From Flavimobilis marinus (GTDB lineage: Bacteria; Actinomycetota; Actinomycetes; Actinomycetales; Cellulomonadaceae), in the NCBI RefSeq assembly GCF_900113055.1, contig NZ_FONZ01000001.1, positions 620,001-684,000 of the forward strand: DNA of 64,000 bases, in the 5' to 3' direction. The notes beneath the pieces are model-generated. The model did no database searches, was not told where the DNA came from, and saw only the letters and a list, made by a program, of their open reading frames with translations. This document shows positions 7,046-14,926 of the stretch, piece after piece (position 1 is the first letter of the stretch; each line of letters opens with the position of its first letter). The translations under genes were made by a program, and so were the position numbers.

Positions 7046-9295
7046 TCACCCCGCGGGGGAGATCCGGACGTTCGCGCGGAAGACGTTCTCCGGGTCATAG
7101 GTGGACTTGAGGGCGCGCAGGCGGTCGAGCGCGTCGGCCGGGAACACGCGGGCGAGGTCGTGGTCGTCCGTCTGGAAGCTCAGGTACACGCCCTGCGCCG
7201 CCAGCGCGTCCCACTCGTTAGGTGCCCCCGCGCCCGCCCGGACGTAGCCGAGCAGCGAGAACGCGGCGGTCCGGTGACCGTATGCCATGGCGTCGGCCGG
7301 CACGTCGTTGACGGCGCCGCCCACGGACCGGACCTGGACCATCTGCAGCCGGCCCGATCCCACGAGCGACGCGACACGCCCAGCGGTCGCGGGGTCGAGG
7401 TGGTCCACCATCGCGGACACCGACGTCATCCGGGCCTGCCCCGCGTGCCGGTTGTGGTGCGGGGCGACCACGGCGGCGTACGGCGCGAGCTGCGCCTGCT
7501 GCTGGGCGACCGGCGCGAGCCCGAGGAAGGGCTCGATCGCCGCGACGGCCGCGTCGGGGTCGTCGCCCGCCCACACGTGGTAGGCCTGGGCGACGGCCGG
7601 CTGGGTCGGTCCGCCGCCCGCGATCGTCAGGAACGGCGTCAGCTCGCGCGGGCTGCGCTCGACGAGGTCGCCCCAGGCGACGAGGAACTCCGCGAGGTCG
7701 GTCGGCTGCTGCACGAGCACCGCGAAGACGACGTCGCCCAGCTCGGTGGCCTCGATGTCGAACGACGTGACGATGCCGAGGTTCCCGCCGGCCCCGCGCA
7801 GGCCCCAGAACAGGTCGGGGTGCTCCGTCGCGTCGGCCCGCACCTGGCGACCGTCGGCGAGCACGACGTCGGCGCCCACCACGTGGTCGATGGTCAGGCC
7901 GTACGAGCGGGCGAGGAAGCCCTGGCCGCCCGCGGTGGCGAGCCCACCGACGCCGACGTCGCCGTAGTCGCCCGAGCTGATCGCCAGGCCGTGGGGTGCC
8001 AGGGCTGCGGCCACGTCGCCCCAGACGGCGCCCGCGCCGACGCGGACGATCCGGCGCTCGCGGTCGAGCACCTCGACGTGATCGATGCCGCGCACGTCGA
8101 TGACGATCCCGCCGTTGTTGGTCGAGCGCCCGCTGATGCCGTGGCCGCCGCTGCGCACCGCGATCGGCACGCCCTGGCGGCGCGCGAAGGCGAGGGCCGA
8201 GGTGACCTCGTCGGGCGTCGTCGGGCGCAGGACCAGCCCGGGCGCACCCCGCCAGACGTACGACGAGCGCACCTGGGCGTACTCGCGGTCGCCGGGCTCG
8301 ACGGCGCGGGCCGCGAGCGCCGGGGGGACGGCGTCGTAGTCGATGTCCGGGAGGCGGGCGGCGAGCGCGCGGGCGGAGCGTCCGGTCGCCGCGGCTGCGT
8401 CCGCGCCACCGGATCCGCGGTGAGCGCGTTCGGCCGCCACCATCTCGCGGAGCGCTGGCGCGACCTCGGCGCCGAACCTGTCGATCAGCCGGGCGTCGTC
8501 GGTGCCGAGGATGAACGTGCCGATGCCGTCGTCGAGCGCGAGGCCCAGGAGCTGGTCGGCCCAGTCGCCCGGGTCGCCCAGCAGACCCTCGCCGCCCGGC
8601 GTGAGGTTGAGCAACCGGCGGACCTCCCGCGGGTCGCGCCCCGCCGCCGCTGCGGCCTCGTCGATCACGGCGTTCCCGCGCGCCAGGTCGCCGGGCTTCA
8701 GGTAGCCCATGGACGGCAGCCACCCGTCGGCCTTGGTCCCGACCAGCCGCAGCATGCGGGGCTTGTACGCACCGAGCCAGAGGGGCACGTCGTGCGCGGG
8801 TGCCGGGCCTCGCTTCGCCCCGACGACGCGATGATGGTCGCCCTCGACGCGCACCACGCCGGTGGCGCTCGCGTCCCACAGCGCGCGGATCACGTCGATG
8901 CCCTCGCTGAGCGCAGTGACGCCCTCGCCGGGGCTCAGGCGCGGTCCTCCCATGGCGGCGATGCCGTCCCAGAACGCGCCGGCGCCGAGGCCCAGCGCGG
9001 CGCGGCCGCCCGAGAGCAGGTCGAGGCTCGCGACCGCCCGGGCGAGCACGGCCGGCGGGCGCAGGGGGAGGTTGAGGACGTTGCCCGCGACGTGCACGCG
9101 CGACGTGCGCGCCGCGACCCACGTCAGGAGCGTCCACGTGTCGAGGAAGCTCGGCTGGTACGGGTGGTCCTGGAACGTCACGAGGTCGAAGCCCGCCTGC
9201 TCGGAGCGAACCGCGAGATCCACGACCGCCTCGGGGCGGGCGTTGCTCGGGGTCAGGAACGTGCCGACCTGCAGGTCGTGGCCGTAGTCCGGCAT
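7046..9295 (-). CDS. Luciferase-like monooxygenase fused to berberine-bridge-type FAD oxidoreductase
   Basis: A single 749-codon frame with two flavoenzyme modules. Residues 1 to about 290 form an LLM-class flavin/F420 domain (GTFLTPSNARPEAVVDLAV opening, FDLVTFQDHPYQPSF, SGGRAALGLGAG). From about 325 to the end there is an FAD_binding_4 plus BBE domain with RSGGHGISGRS, whose histidine is the usual 8-alpha-N-linked FAD attachment site, GVGGLATAGGQGFL, and the C-terminal YDPENVFR that ends BBE proteins. The second cysteinyl-FAD site of bicovalent enzymes is absent. ATG at 9295 begins at the conserved LLM opening. Substrate unknown; the fusion implies that the two flavin reactions act on the same compound. 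Confidence 0.85.
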   Translation of the reverse strand: MPDYGHDLQVGTFLTPSNARPEAVVDLAVRSEQAGFDLVTFQDHPYQPSFLDTWTLLTWVAARTSRVHVAGNVLNLPLRPPAVLARAVASLDLLSGGRAALGLGAGAFWDGIAAMGGPRLSPGEGVTALSEGIDVIRALWDASATGVVRVEGDHHRVVGAKRGPAPAHDVPLWLGAYKPRMLRLVGTKADGWLPSMGYLKPGDLARGNAVIDEAAAAAGRDPREVRRLLNLTPGGEGLLGDPGDWADQLLGLALDDGIGTFILGTDDARLIDRFGAEVAPALREMVAAERAHRGSGGADAAAATGRSARALAARLPDIDYDAVPPALAARAVEPGDREYAQVRSSYVWRGAPGLVLRPTTPDEVTSALAFARRQGVPIAVRSGGHGISGRSTNNGGIVIDVRGIDHVEVLDRERRIVRVGAGAVWGDVAAALAPHGLAISSGDYGDVGVGGLATAGGQGFLARSYGLTIDHVVGADVVLADGRQVRADATEHPDLFWGLRGAGGNLGIVTSFDIEATELGDVVFAVLVQQPTDLAEFLVAWGDLVERSPRELTPFLTIAGGGPTQPAVAQAYHVWAGDDPDAAVAAIEPFLGLAPVAQQQAQLAPYAAVVAPHHNRHAGQARMTSVSAMVDHLDPATAGRVASLVGSGRLQMVQVRSVGGAVNDVPADAMAYGHRTAAFSLLGYVRAGAGAPNEWDALAAQGVYLSFQTDDHDLARVFPADALDRLRALKSTYDPENVFRANVRISPAG

Positions 9296-9320
9296 GGGAG
9301 GGATCCTCTCGAGGGCGCGT

Positions 9321-9360
9321 GCCCCGCCTGCGCGGGTCTTCCACGTCAAGCAGGCGGGGC
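9321..9360. terminator. Strong hairpin downstream of the DUF4956/VTC/Cthe_2159 operon
   Basis: Arms 9321-9331 and 9350-9360 are a perfect 11-bp inverted repeat (GCCCCGCCTGC / GCAGGCGGGGC) with an 18-nt loop. A second smaller hairpin, GACGGG-CATT-CCCGTC, lies at 9362-9377 over the stop codon of the upstream gene. Together they probably end the minus-strand operon before the LLM-FAD gene. Confidence 0.65.
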
Positions 9361-9375
9361 GGACGGGCATTCCCG

Positions 9376-11052
9376 TCAGGACCCGGTGGCGGTGGTGGTG
9401 CCGACCTCGGAGCCGTCGATCGACGCGGTGTAGTCCTCGCCGGCCGTCACCTCGGGGCTCGAGACGACGACGGACCCGAGCTCCTTGGCGGCCTCGAGCG
9501 TCACGACCTCGTTGCCGTCGGCGTCGACGACCGTGACTACGCTGCCCGCGGGCTGGGTGTCGAGGGCGAACGCGACGACGCCCTGCGTGGAGGAATCGTC
9601 GGGCTTCTCGGCCATGCCGGCGCTGCCGACGGCCACGAGCGTGCCACCGGAGATCGTGAAGGTGCCGTTGACGTCGATCGCGCCGTTGCCGTTGTTCGTG
9701 GGGCCCTGCACGACGACGGAGCCGCCGGTCATGTCGACGGTGCCGTTGGAGTCGAGGCCGTCGCCGCCCGCGTCGATCAGGAGCGTGCCGCCGCTGATGG
9801 TCAGGTGGTAGTCGCCGACGGCGGAGTCGCCGCCGCCGCCGGGACCGCCGCCCGAGCCGCGCTCCGGCATCGTGCCGTCCGTGGCGCCCTCGGGGCGTGC
9901 GGGGCGCGTGGCGTCGGTGGGCCTGTCGGTGGGTGGGCCCTCGGGCATCTCGTCCGCCGCGTGCGCGTCGCCGTCGCCAGCGGTGTCCGCAGGGGCGTCG
10001 GCGGCCTGGTCGGTGGCCGCGTCCGTCGCGCCGCCGGCGACGTTCACGCCGTCGTCGGAGGCGACCACCGAGATGTCGCCGCCCGAGATGGCCATCTGCG
10101 CCGCCTCGAGGCCCTCGGAGGAACGGGTCACTGCGACGCTGCCCGCGGAGATGGCGAGCTCGACGTCGGCGTGGATGCCGTCGTCGTCGGCGGCGACGGT
10201 GAGCTCGCCGCCGGTGACCGTGACGTCCGTGGCGGCGTCGATCCCGTCGACCCCGGCGGTCACGTCGAGGGTCCCGCCCGTGAGGCGGACGTAGCCCAGG
10301 GCGGCGTCGTCGGCGTTGTCCGCCTTGAGCCCGTCGCCGCCCGCGGTGACGGCGAGGGTCCCGCCGGCGACCACGAGGTAGTCCTTGCCGCGGATGCCGT
10401 CGTCGAGCGCGTCGACCGTGATCGTGCCGCCGAGGATGACGAGCCCGTCCTTGGCGGCGATCGCGTCGTTGGACCGGCCCGTCACCGTGAGTGCACCGTC
10501 GCCGCCGATCGTGAGGTTGGCAGTCGAGAACAGCGCGGCGTTCGGCTCGTCGGTCTCGGCGTCGGGGTACACGTAGGTGACGGCGTCCGTGAGCGTGCTC
10601 GACGAGCCTTCGGGCAGGACGACGATGACCTCGTCGGCCTCGGTCACGACGAGCGGCGCGGACGTCGAGCTCGCGAGGTCGACGCTGTCGAGGACGAGGC
10701 GCACGACGCCGTCGGCGGCAGAGTCGACCACCACCTGGCCGTCGGTGAGGGAGCCGCTGAGCCGGTAGGTGCCCGGGGCGGTGACGGTGACGGTCGAGCC
10801 GTCCACCTCCACGCTGTCGCCGTCGACCTGGGCGGTGTCGCCGTCGAGCACCACGGCGGTCTCGGCTGCGGTGTCCCAGGTCAGAGCGTCTGTCGTGTCG
10901 TGAGGCTCCGACTGCTCGGTCGTGGCGGCCGTGGCCGCGGCGGGCGACGAGCTCGCGCTCGGGGTCGTGGACCCCGAGCAGGCGGTGAGCCCGACGACGA
11001 GCGCGGCCGCGGCGGCGGCGGTGGGCAGGGTGCGGGGGCGGTGCAAGGTCAT
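9376..11052 (-). CDS. Cthe_2159/DUF4353-type carbohydrate-binding beta-helix lipoprotein
   Basis: A 558-residue exported lipoprotein. Residues 1-25 form a signal peptide ending in the lipobox LTAC, followed by a Ser/Ala/Thr-rich linker and short beta-helix repeats in which turns carry phrases like SGGTLLIDAGGDGLDSNG, GGTLAVTAGGDGLKADN and GGELTVAADDDGIHAD. That pattern is the Cthe_2159 fold, a right-handed beta-helix related to polysaccharide lyases that binds polysaccharide and calcium in Clostridium thermocellum. A long acidic, proline-rich insert (about 330-390) interrupts the helix. Its start overlaps the stop of the VTC gene (ATGA). Likely role: surface binding of polymer; enzyme activity is not evident. 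Confidence 0.82.
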   Translation of the reverse strand: MTLHRPRTLPTAAAAAALVVGLTACSGSTTPSASSSPAAATAATTEQSEPHDTTDALTWDTAAETAVVLDGDTAQVDGDSVEVDGSTVTVTAPGTYRLSGSLTDGQVVVDSAADGVVRLVLDSVDLASSTSAPLVVTEADEVIVVLPEGSSSTLTDAVTYVYPDAETDEPNAALFSTANLTIGGDGALTVTGRSNDAIAAKDGLVILGGTITVDALDDGIRGKDYLVVAGGTLAVTAGGDGLKADNADDAALGYVRLTGGTLDVTAGVDGIDAATDVTVTGGELTVAADDDGIHADVELAISAGSVAVTRSSEGLEAAQMAISGGDISVVASDDGVNVAGGATDAATDQAADAPADTAGDGDAHAADEMPEGPPTDRPTDATRPARPEGATDGTMPERGSGGGPGGGGDSAVGDYHLTISGGTLLIDAGGDGLDSNGTVDMTGGSVVVQGPTNNGNGAIDVNGTFTISGGTLVAVGSAGMAEKPDDSSTQGVVAFALDTQPAGSVVTVVDADGNEVVTLEAAKELGSVVVSSPEVTAGEDYTASIDGSEVGTTTATGS

Positions 11053-11882
11053 CGTGTGCTCCAGAGGGTGGGCGCGAGACGCGCGGTGGTGGACGAGGCA
11101 GTGGTGGACGAGGCGGAGGTGAGCGGGACGAAGGGGTTGCGGTCGAGGACCCGGTGCCACCGGGCGGCGGGGAGGCCGGGGTCGAGCGCGGCGAGGCCGG
11201 TGCCGTACTTGGAGATCCGGGAGGGCCGGTGCCCGGCGCGCCACAGCAGGTGGTCGACGGTGCTGGGGTGCCCGGTCGTCTTGGTCTCGACCACCACGCG
11301 GTCGGGCAGGTGCGCCGCGGCGTCACCCCGGCGGCACGTCAGGCGGGTGTCGAGCGTCGCGCGGCTTCCGTCGCCCGGCAGGAGGAGCGTCGCGCGCTGG
11401 TAGTGCGTGGAGAGCACCGGCGCGAACGTGAGGGCGCGGGCATCGATACCGACGTCGGCGAGGGTGGCCACGACGTACTCGCGGCCCGCGGTCGTCAGGC
11501 GTGCGTGGTCCGCCAGCGCGTACGGCAGCCGCTGCTTGACGGTGCTGCCCCGGCGGTCGCGCGTCTTGACCTCGAGCCAGCACGTCCCGGTGTCCAGGTA
11601 GGTGCGGGTGCGTACCTTGAACCGTGCCGGACGCCGGCGGGCGGCCTGCAGGTAGCAGGTGAGCTCGGGGGTGTCGAAGTACACGGACTCGTACGCGAGC
11701 TGGCGCGCGCCGTCGATCTCGAGCGCGAGGGCGTCCGCGTAGCCGACCACACGGGCGGCAGCGGCGCGGGGCACGACGTACTTGCGGTCGACCCGGGACA
11801 TCAGGGCCGCCTGGGCCGTGAGGGCCTCGAGGCTGACCGGGCGGATGCGCGCGAGCGCGTCGGCCAGGAGGTCGGCCGTCAT
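11049..11882 (-). CDS. VTC-domain (polyphosphate polymerase-like) protein
   Basis: A 277-residue member of the VTC domain group, which shares the triphosphate-tunnel fold of yeast Vtc4. Typical features are SRVDRKYVV near residue 29-37, YESVYFDTP (about 65-73), the basic tunnel strands FKVRTRTYLDTG and WLEVKTRD, and VVVETKTTG followed by SKYGTG near the end. The alternating basic and acidic residues of the tunnel are kept, so polyphosphate or nucleotide chemistry is plausible, but bacterial VTC proteins of this type are untested for most. It is translationally coupled to both neighbours by ATGA overlaps, between DUF4956 and the beta-helix lipoprotein. Confidence 0.85.
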   Translation of the reverse strand: MTADLLADALARIRPVSLEALTAQAALMSRVDRKYVVPRAAAARVVGYADALALEIDGARQLAYESVYFDTPELTCYLQAARRRPARFKVRTRTYLDTGTCWLEVKTRDRRGSTVKQRLPYALADHARLTTAGREYVVATLADVGIDARALTFAPVLSTHYQRATLLLPGDGSRATLDTRLTCRRGDAAAHLPDRVVVETKTTGHPSTVDHLLWRAGHRPSRISKYGTGLAALDPGLPAARWHRVLDRNPFVPLTSASSTTASSTTARLAPTLWSTR

Positions 11883-12451
11883 CGGGCCACCGCCGCCGTC
11901 GCACGCGCGCTGGAGAACCGGACGTCCACGAGTGTCGTGTCCTGCACCAGGTCGACCTTCTGCACGGTGGCCTGGTGGACGGTGCCGCCGAGCAGCTGCT
12001 CAAGGTGCGCCACGAGGGCGCCATGATCGAGGTAGGCGCGGTCGACGACGACGACCTGGGCACGGTAGCGGGCGAGCAGACGCGGGTGGTCCCCGACGTG
12101 CACGACGAGCAGGACGAGGGCGCACAACGCGGCTGCGGACCACAGCGGCAGGCCGGGCAGGCCGCACAGCAGGCCGAGCGCGAGCGCGGAGAAGTAGTAG
12201 GCGACCTCGTGCTGGCCGAGCTCGGTGGACCGCAGCCGGATGATGGACAGCACACCGAACAGCCCGAGGCCGAGGCCGGCTCCGATGGCGCTCTCCGCGA
12301 GGGCCGCGCACACGGCGAGGACGCCGACGTTCACGCCGAGGTAGGCGACGACGAGCTCGCGTCGACGGTGCCGGGGGAAGTAGAGGCCGAAGGTGAGGAT
12401 CGAGACCGCGACGAGGTCGAGGCCGTAGGCGAGCAGCGTGCTGGGGGTCAT
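11879..12451 (-). CDS. DUF4956 membrane protein
   Basis: A 190-residue protein with about four N-terminal transmembrane segments (residues roughly 5-25, 33-50, 53-70 and 85-125) and a soluble C-terminal domain of about 70 residues. The GLFGVLSIIRLRSTELGQHEVAYYF block is the DUF4956 signature. It is first in a three-gene operon (DUF4956, VTC, Cthe_2159-like); each start overlaps the stop before it. DUF4956 is known to occur with VTC domains and CotH kinases across bacteria, but its activity is not established. ATG at 12451 has GGAGAG a few bases upstream. Confidence 0.87.
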   Translation of the reverse strand: MTPSTLLAYGLDLVAVSILTFGLYFPRHRRRELVVAYLGVNVGVLAVCAALAESAIGAGLGLGLFGVLSIIRLRSTELGQHEVAYYFSALALGLLCGLPGLPLWSAAALCALVLLVVHVGDHPRLLARYRAQVVVVDRAYLDHGALVAHLEQLLGGTVHQATVQKVDLVQDTTLVDVRFSSARATAAVAR

Positions 12452-12524
12452 GGTGTCTCTCCGAGGGGTTCGTGGTGTGCACCGAACTCTGGGAGACCGG
12501 ACTGTGCGGATCCTTCGCCGTACC

Positions 12525-12554
12525 TGTGAGCCGGATGTGATCCGGCGGCTCACA
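12525..12554. promoter_or_regulatory. Nested inverted repeat, candidate operator between DUF4956 operon and OmpR-type regulator
   Basis: TGTGAGCCG (12525-12533) and CGGCTCACA (12546-12554) are perfect 9-bp arms around a 12-nt spacer that itself holds GG-ATGTGAT-CC. It lies in the 159-bp divergent space, 74 bp from the DUF4956 start and 57 bp from the regulator start. A dimeric regulator site is plausible, but OmpR-family proteins usually bind direct repeats, so the binder is open. Confidence 0.45.
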
Positions 12555-12598
12555 CGCCACGCACAGGAAACCCTCAGCGGCCTCGTAGCCGTGGGCAG

Positions 12599-12604
12599 CA
12601 GACT
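12599..12604 (+). promoter_or_regulatory. Possible leaderless -10 box of the OmpR-type regulator gene
   Basis: CAGACT ends 6 nt before the ATG at 12611, the spacing seen for several better matches in this window (for example TAGACT before ispH). No Shine-Dalgarno sequence is present before this ATG. The first base departs from TANNNT, so the call is weak. Confidence 0.3.
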
Positions 12605-12610
12605 GCTTCC

Positions 12611-13348
12611 ATGACCAGCATTACGCCTCCGCCCGTGCGGGCCCTCGTCGTCGACGACGAGCCCTCCCTCGGCGACCTGCTCTCGACCGTCCTGCGCTAC
12701 GAAGGCTGGGACGTCGACACCGCGCTCACCGGCGCGGCGGCGGTCCAGCTCGCGCGCACCTCGCCGCCGGACGTGATCGTGCTCGACATGATGCTCCCCG
12801 ACATGACCGGGCTGGAGGTGCTGCGGCGCATCAGGACGACGATGCCCCACGTCCCGGTCCTGTTCCTCACGGCCAAGGACGCCGTCGAGGACCGCGTGGC
12901 CGGTCTGACCGCCGGGGGCGACGACTACGTGACGAAGCCGTTCAGCCTCGAGGAGGTCGTCGCGCGGCTGCGGGGCCTGCTGCGCCGCACGGGCGTCGTC
13001 GAGTCGGCGGAGGACTCCGCGCTCGTCGTGGGCGACCTCGTGCTGGACGAGGACGCCCACGAGGTCTCGCGCGCCGGCACCGAGATCCACCTGACCGCGA
13101 CCGAGTTCGAGCTGCTCCGGTTCTTCATGCGCAACCCCCGCCGCGTGCTGTCCAAGGCGCAGATCCTCGACCGGGTGTGGCAGTACGACTTCGGCGGGCA
13201 GGCGAACATCGTCGAGCTGTACGTGTCCTACCTGCGCAAGAAGATCGACGCCGGGCGCGAGCCGATGATCCACACGCTGCGCGGCGTCGGCTACATCCTC
13301 AAACCGGTCGAGGGCGCCGAGGTGCGAACCGCCCCGGGCGCGCCGTGA
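12611..13348 (+). CDS. OmpR/PhoB-family response regulator
   Basis: A 245-residue regulator. The receiver domain (about 8-125) has acidic residues DDE at 15-17, phosphoacceptor D59 in VIVLDMMLP, T88 in FLTAKD and K109 in VTKPF. The C-terminal winged helix (about 140-235) has LTATEFELLRFFMRNPRRVLSKAQIL and the recognition region NIVELYVSYLRKKID, ending GVGYIL. It therefore should bind DNA as a dimer on direct repeats. It overlaps the sensor kinase gene by 4 nt (GTGA) and is divergent from the DUF4956/VTC operon, its most likely local target. Confidence 0.93.
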   Translation: MTSITPPPVRALVVDDEPSLGDLLSTVLRYEGWDVDTALTGAAAVQLARTSPPDVIVLDMMLPDMTGLEVLRRIRTTMPHVPVLFLTAKDAVEDRVAGLTAGGDDYVTKPFSLEEVVARLRGLLRRTGVVESAEDSALVVGDLVLDEDAHEVSRAGTEIHLTATEFELLRFFMRNPRRVLSKAQILDRVWQYDFGGQANIVELYVSYLRKKIDAGREPMIHTLRGVGYILKPVEGAEVRTAPGAP

Positions 13349-14811
13349 CACCCCGGCGCTGGACCCTGCGACGCCGGGTCACCGCGCTCGTGATCGCCCT
13401 CGTCGCGCTGGTCGCCGCGACGATGGGCACGGTCTCGACCTACGCGCTCCAGGGCTCGCTCGTCGACCAGCTCGACGAGCGGCTCGTGGCGACGAGCGAC
13501 CGCGGCATGAACGCCGCACGGCCGCCGCGGGGCGAGGACCGCGACGAGCCGCCTCCTGCCCTCAGCGTGCCCGGGCAGGGCGCGGGCACCCTGACCCTCA
13601 CGGTCGACGGCGCCCAGACCGTCGCCGGCTACCTCGACGACGACGGCACGTTCGAGCCGCTCACGATCGAGCAGCAGGACGCCCTCACCGAGGCGGCCGC
13701 CGACGGCGAGGTGCGGACCGTCGCGGTCCCCGGACTGGGGGACTTCCGCGTGCTTGCCCGCACGGACCCCGACGGCGTGCTTCTCGTCACCGGCCTGTCG
13801 CTCGCCGACGTGCAGCACACCGTGCGCGACTACCTCCTCGCCGAGGGCGCGGTGGCGCTCGCGGGCATGGCGCTGGCCGCGCTCGGCGCGGGCATCCTCG
13901 TCCGCCGCGAGATGCGTCCCCTCGAGCGCGTCGCCCGGACCGCCACGCGGGTCGCAGAGCTGCCGCTGCACTCGGGTGCGGTGAGCCTCGCGGAGCGGGT
14001 CCCTGAGGCAGACACCGACCCGGCGACGGAGGTCGGCCAGGTGGGTGCCGCGCTCAACCGCATGCTCGGGCACGTGGAGGACGCGCTCGCGGCCCGGCAC
14101 GACAGCGAGACCCAGGTGCGCCAGTTCGTCGCGGACGCCAGCCATGAGCTGCGCACCCCGCTCGCCTCGATCCGCGGCTACGCCGAGCTGGTGCGGCGGC
14201 GTCCCGAGGGCGTCCCGGACGAGGCGCAGCACGCGATGGCACGGGTCGAGTCGGAGTCCCGGCGGATGACGACGCTCGTCGAGGACATGCTCCTGCTCGC
14301 GCGCCTCGACGCCGGGCGGCCGCTCGCGCGCGCCGAGGTCGACCTCGTCGTCCTCGCCGTCGAGGCCGTCGCGGACGCGCACGCCGCCAGCCCGGCCCAC
14401 CGCTGGCGTCTGGACGTGCCCGACGACGGCGCGACGGTCGTGGTGGACGAGGACCGGCTGCGGCAGGTGCTCGTGAACCTGCTCGCGAACGCCCGCGTGC
14501 ACACGCCGGCGGGCACGACCGTGGACCTCGCGGTCCGGCGCGGTGCCGGCTCGGTGGTCGTCGAGGTGCGCGACGACGGTCCCGGTGTGCCGGACGATCT
14601 GCGTCCACGCCTGTTCCAGCGGTTCACGCGCGGCGACGAGGGACGGACGCGCCGTCCGGCCGGCGCTGAGCCGTCGACCGGGCTGGGGCTGGCGATCGTG
14701 GACTCGGTGGTGCGTGCCCACGGCGGCACGATCGTGCTCGCGGAGTCGAAGTCGGGGTCCGGTGCGGCCTTCGTGGTGACGCTGCCGGGCGCGGTCTCCG
14801 GGAGCGGGTGA
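13345..14811 (+). CDS. HAMP-containing sensor histidine kinase, partner of the OmpR-type regulator
   Basis: A 488-residue kinase of the PrrB/MprB-like type. Transmembrane helices at about 12-34 and 165-187 enclose an extracytoplasmic domain of about 130 residues with a charged, proline-rich segment (residues 55-75, [13 protein letters not shown]). HAMP follows from about 188. H267 in [12 protein letters not shown] is the phosphoacceptor; N box [11 protein letters not shown] boxes DDGPGVP and [12 protein letters not shown] at 13345 overlaps the regulator's stop codon. The signal is unknown; the periplasmic-side domain has no recognised ligand fold. Complete and probably active. Confidence 0.92.
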   Translation: MTPRRWTLRRRVTALVIALVALVAATMGTVSTYALQGSLVDQLDERLVATSDRGMNAARPPRGEDRDEPPPALSVPGQGAGTLTLTVDGAQTVAGYLDDDGTFEPLTIEQQDALTEAAADGEVRTVAVPGLGDFRVLARTDPDGVLLVTGLSLADVQHTVRDYLLAEGAVALAGMALAALGAGILVRREMRPLERVARTATRVAELPLHSGAVSLAERVPEADTDPATEVGQVGAALNRMLGHVEDALAARHDSETQVRQFVADASHELRTPLASIRGYAELVRRRPEGVPDEAQHAMARVESESRRMTTLVEDMLLLARLDAGRPLARAEVDLVVLAVEAVADAHAASPAHRWRLDVPDDGATVVVDEDRLRQVLVNLLANARVHTPAGTTVDLAVRRGAGSVVVEVRDDGPGVPDDLRPRLFQRFTRGDEGRTRRPAGAEPSTGLGLAIVDSVVRAHGGTIVLAESKSGSGAAFVVTLPGAVSGSG

Positions 14812-14846
14812 ACCTGGCGCGACCTGCACCCTCAGCCCGTGCGCGC

Positions 14847-14874
14847 CTCATGACACGGCGCACCCGGCCGATGA
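14847..14874 (+). promoter_or_regulatory. FliA-type flagellar sigma promoter candidate for the chemoreceptor gene
   Basis: CTCA at 14847-14850, a 16-nt spacer, then GCCGATGA at 14867-14874. This agrees with the actinobacterial FliA pattern CTCA-N15-17-GCCGAA, apart from one base, and with the wider FliA -10 box GCCGATAA. It lies in the intergenic space 53 bp before the ATG at 14927, and the gene it precedes is a chemoreceptor, which is a normal FliA target. A short dyad, CACAC-CT-GTGTG, follows at 14881-14892. Confidence 0.55.
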
Positions 14875-14926
14875 GTCGCACACACCTGTGTGGGTGTCCG
14901 GGGGGCACCTGATACGAGGAGAGACC

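Noticed and set aside
6695-9433. Long plus-strand open frame opposite the LLM-FAD gene
   Set aside because: Antisense shadow of a high-GC gene: Arg/Gly/His-rich, no ribosome site, no domain. Similar long shadows at 9319-11403 and 22652-24514 were left out for the same reason.
9296-11326. Minus-strand open frame continuing far upstream of the LLM-FAD gene (to 11326)
   Set aside because: The extension lies antiparallel in frame to the Cthe_2159 and VTC genes, is extremely Arg-rich, and has no family character; the LLM domain begins at 9295.
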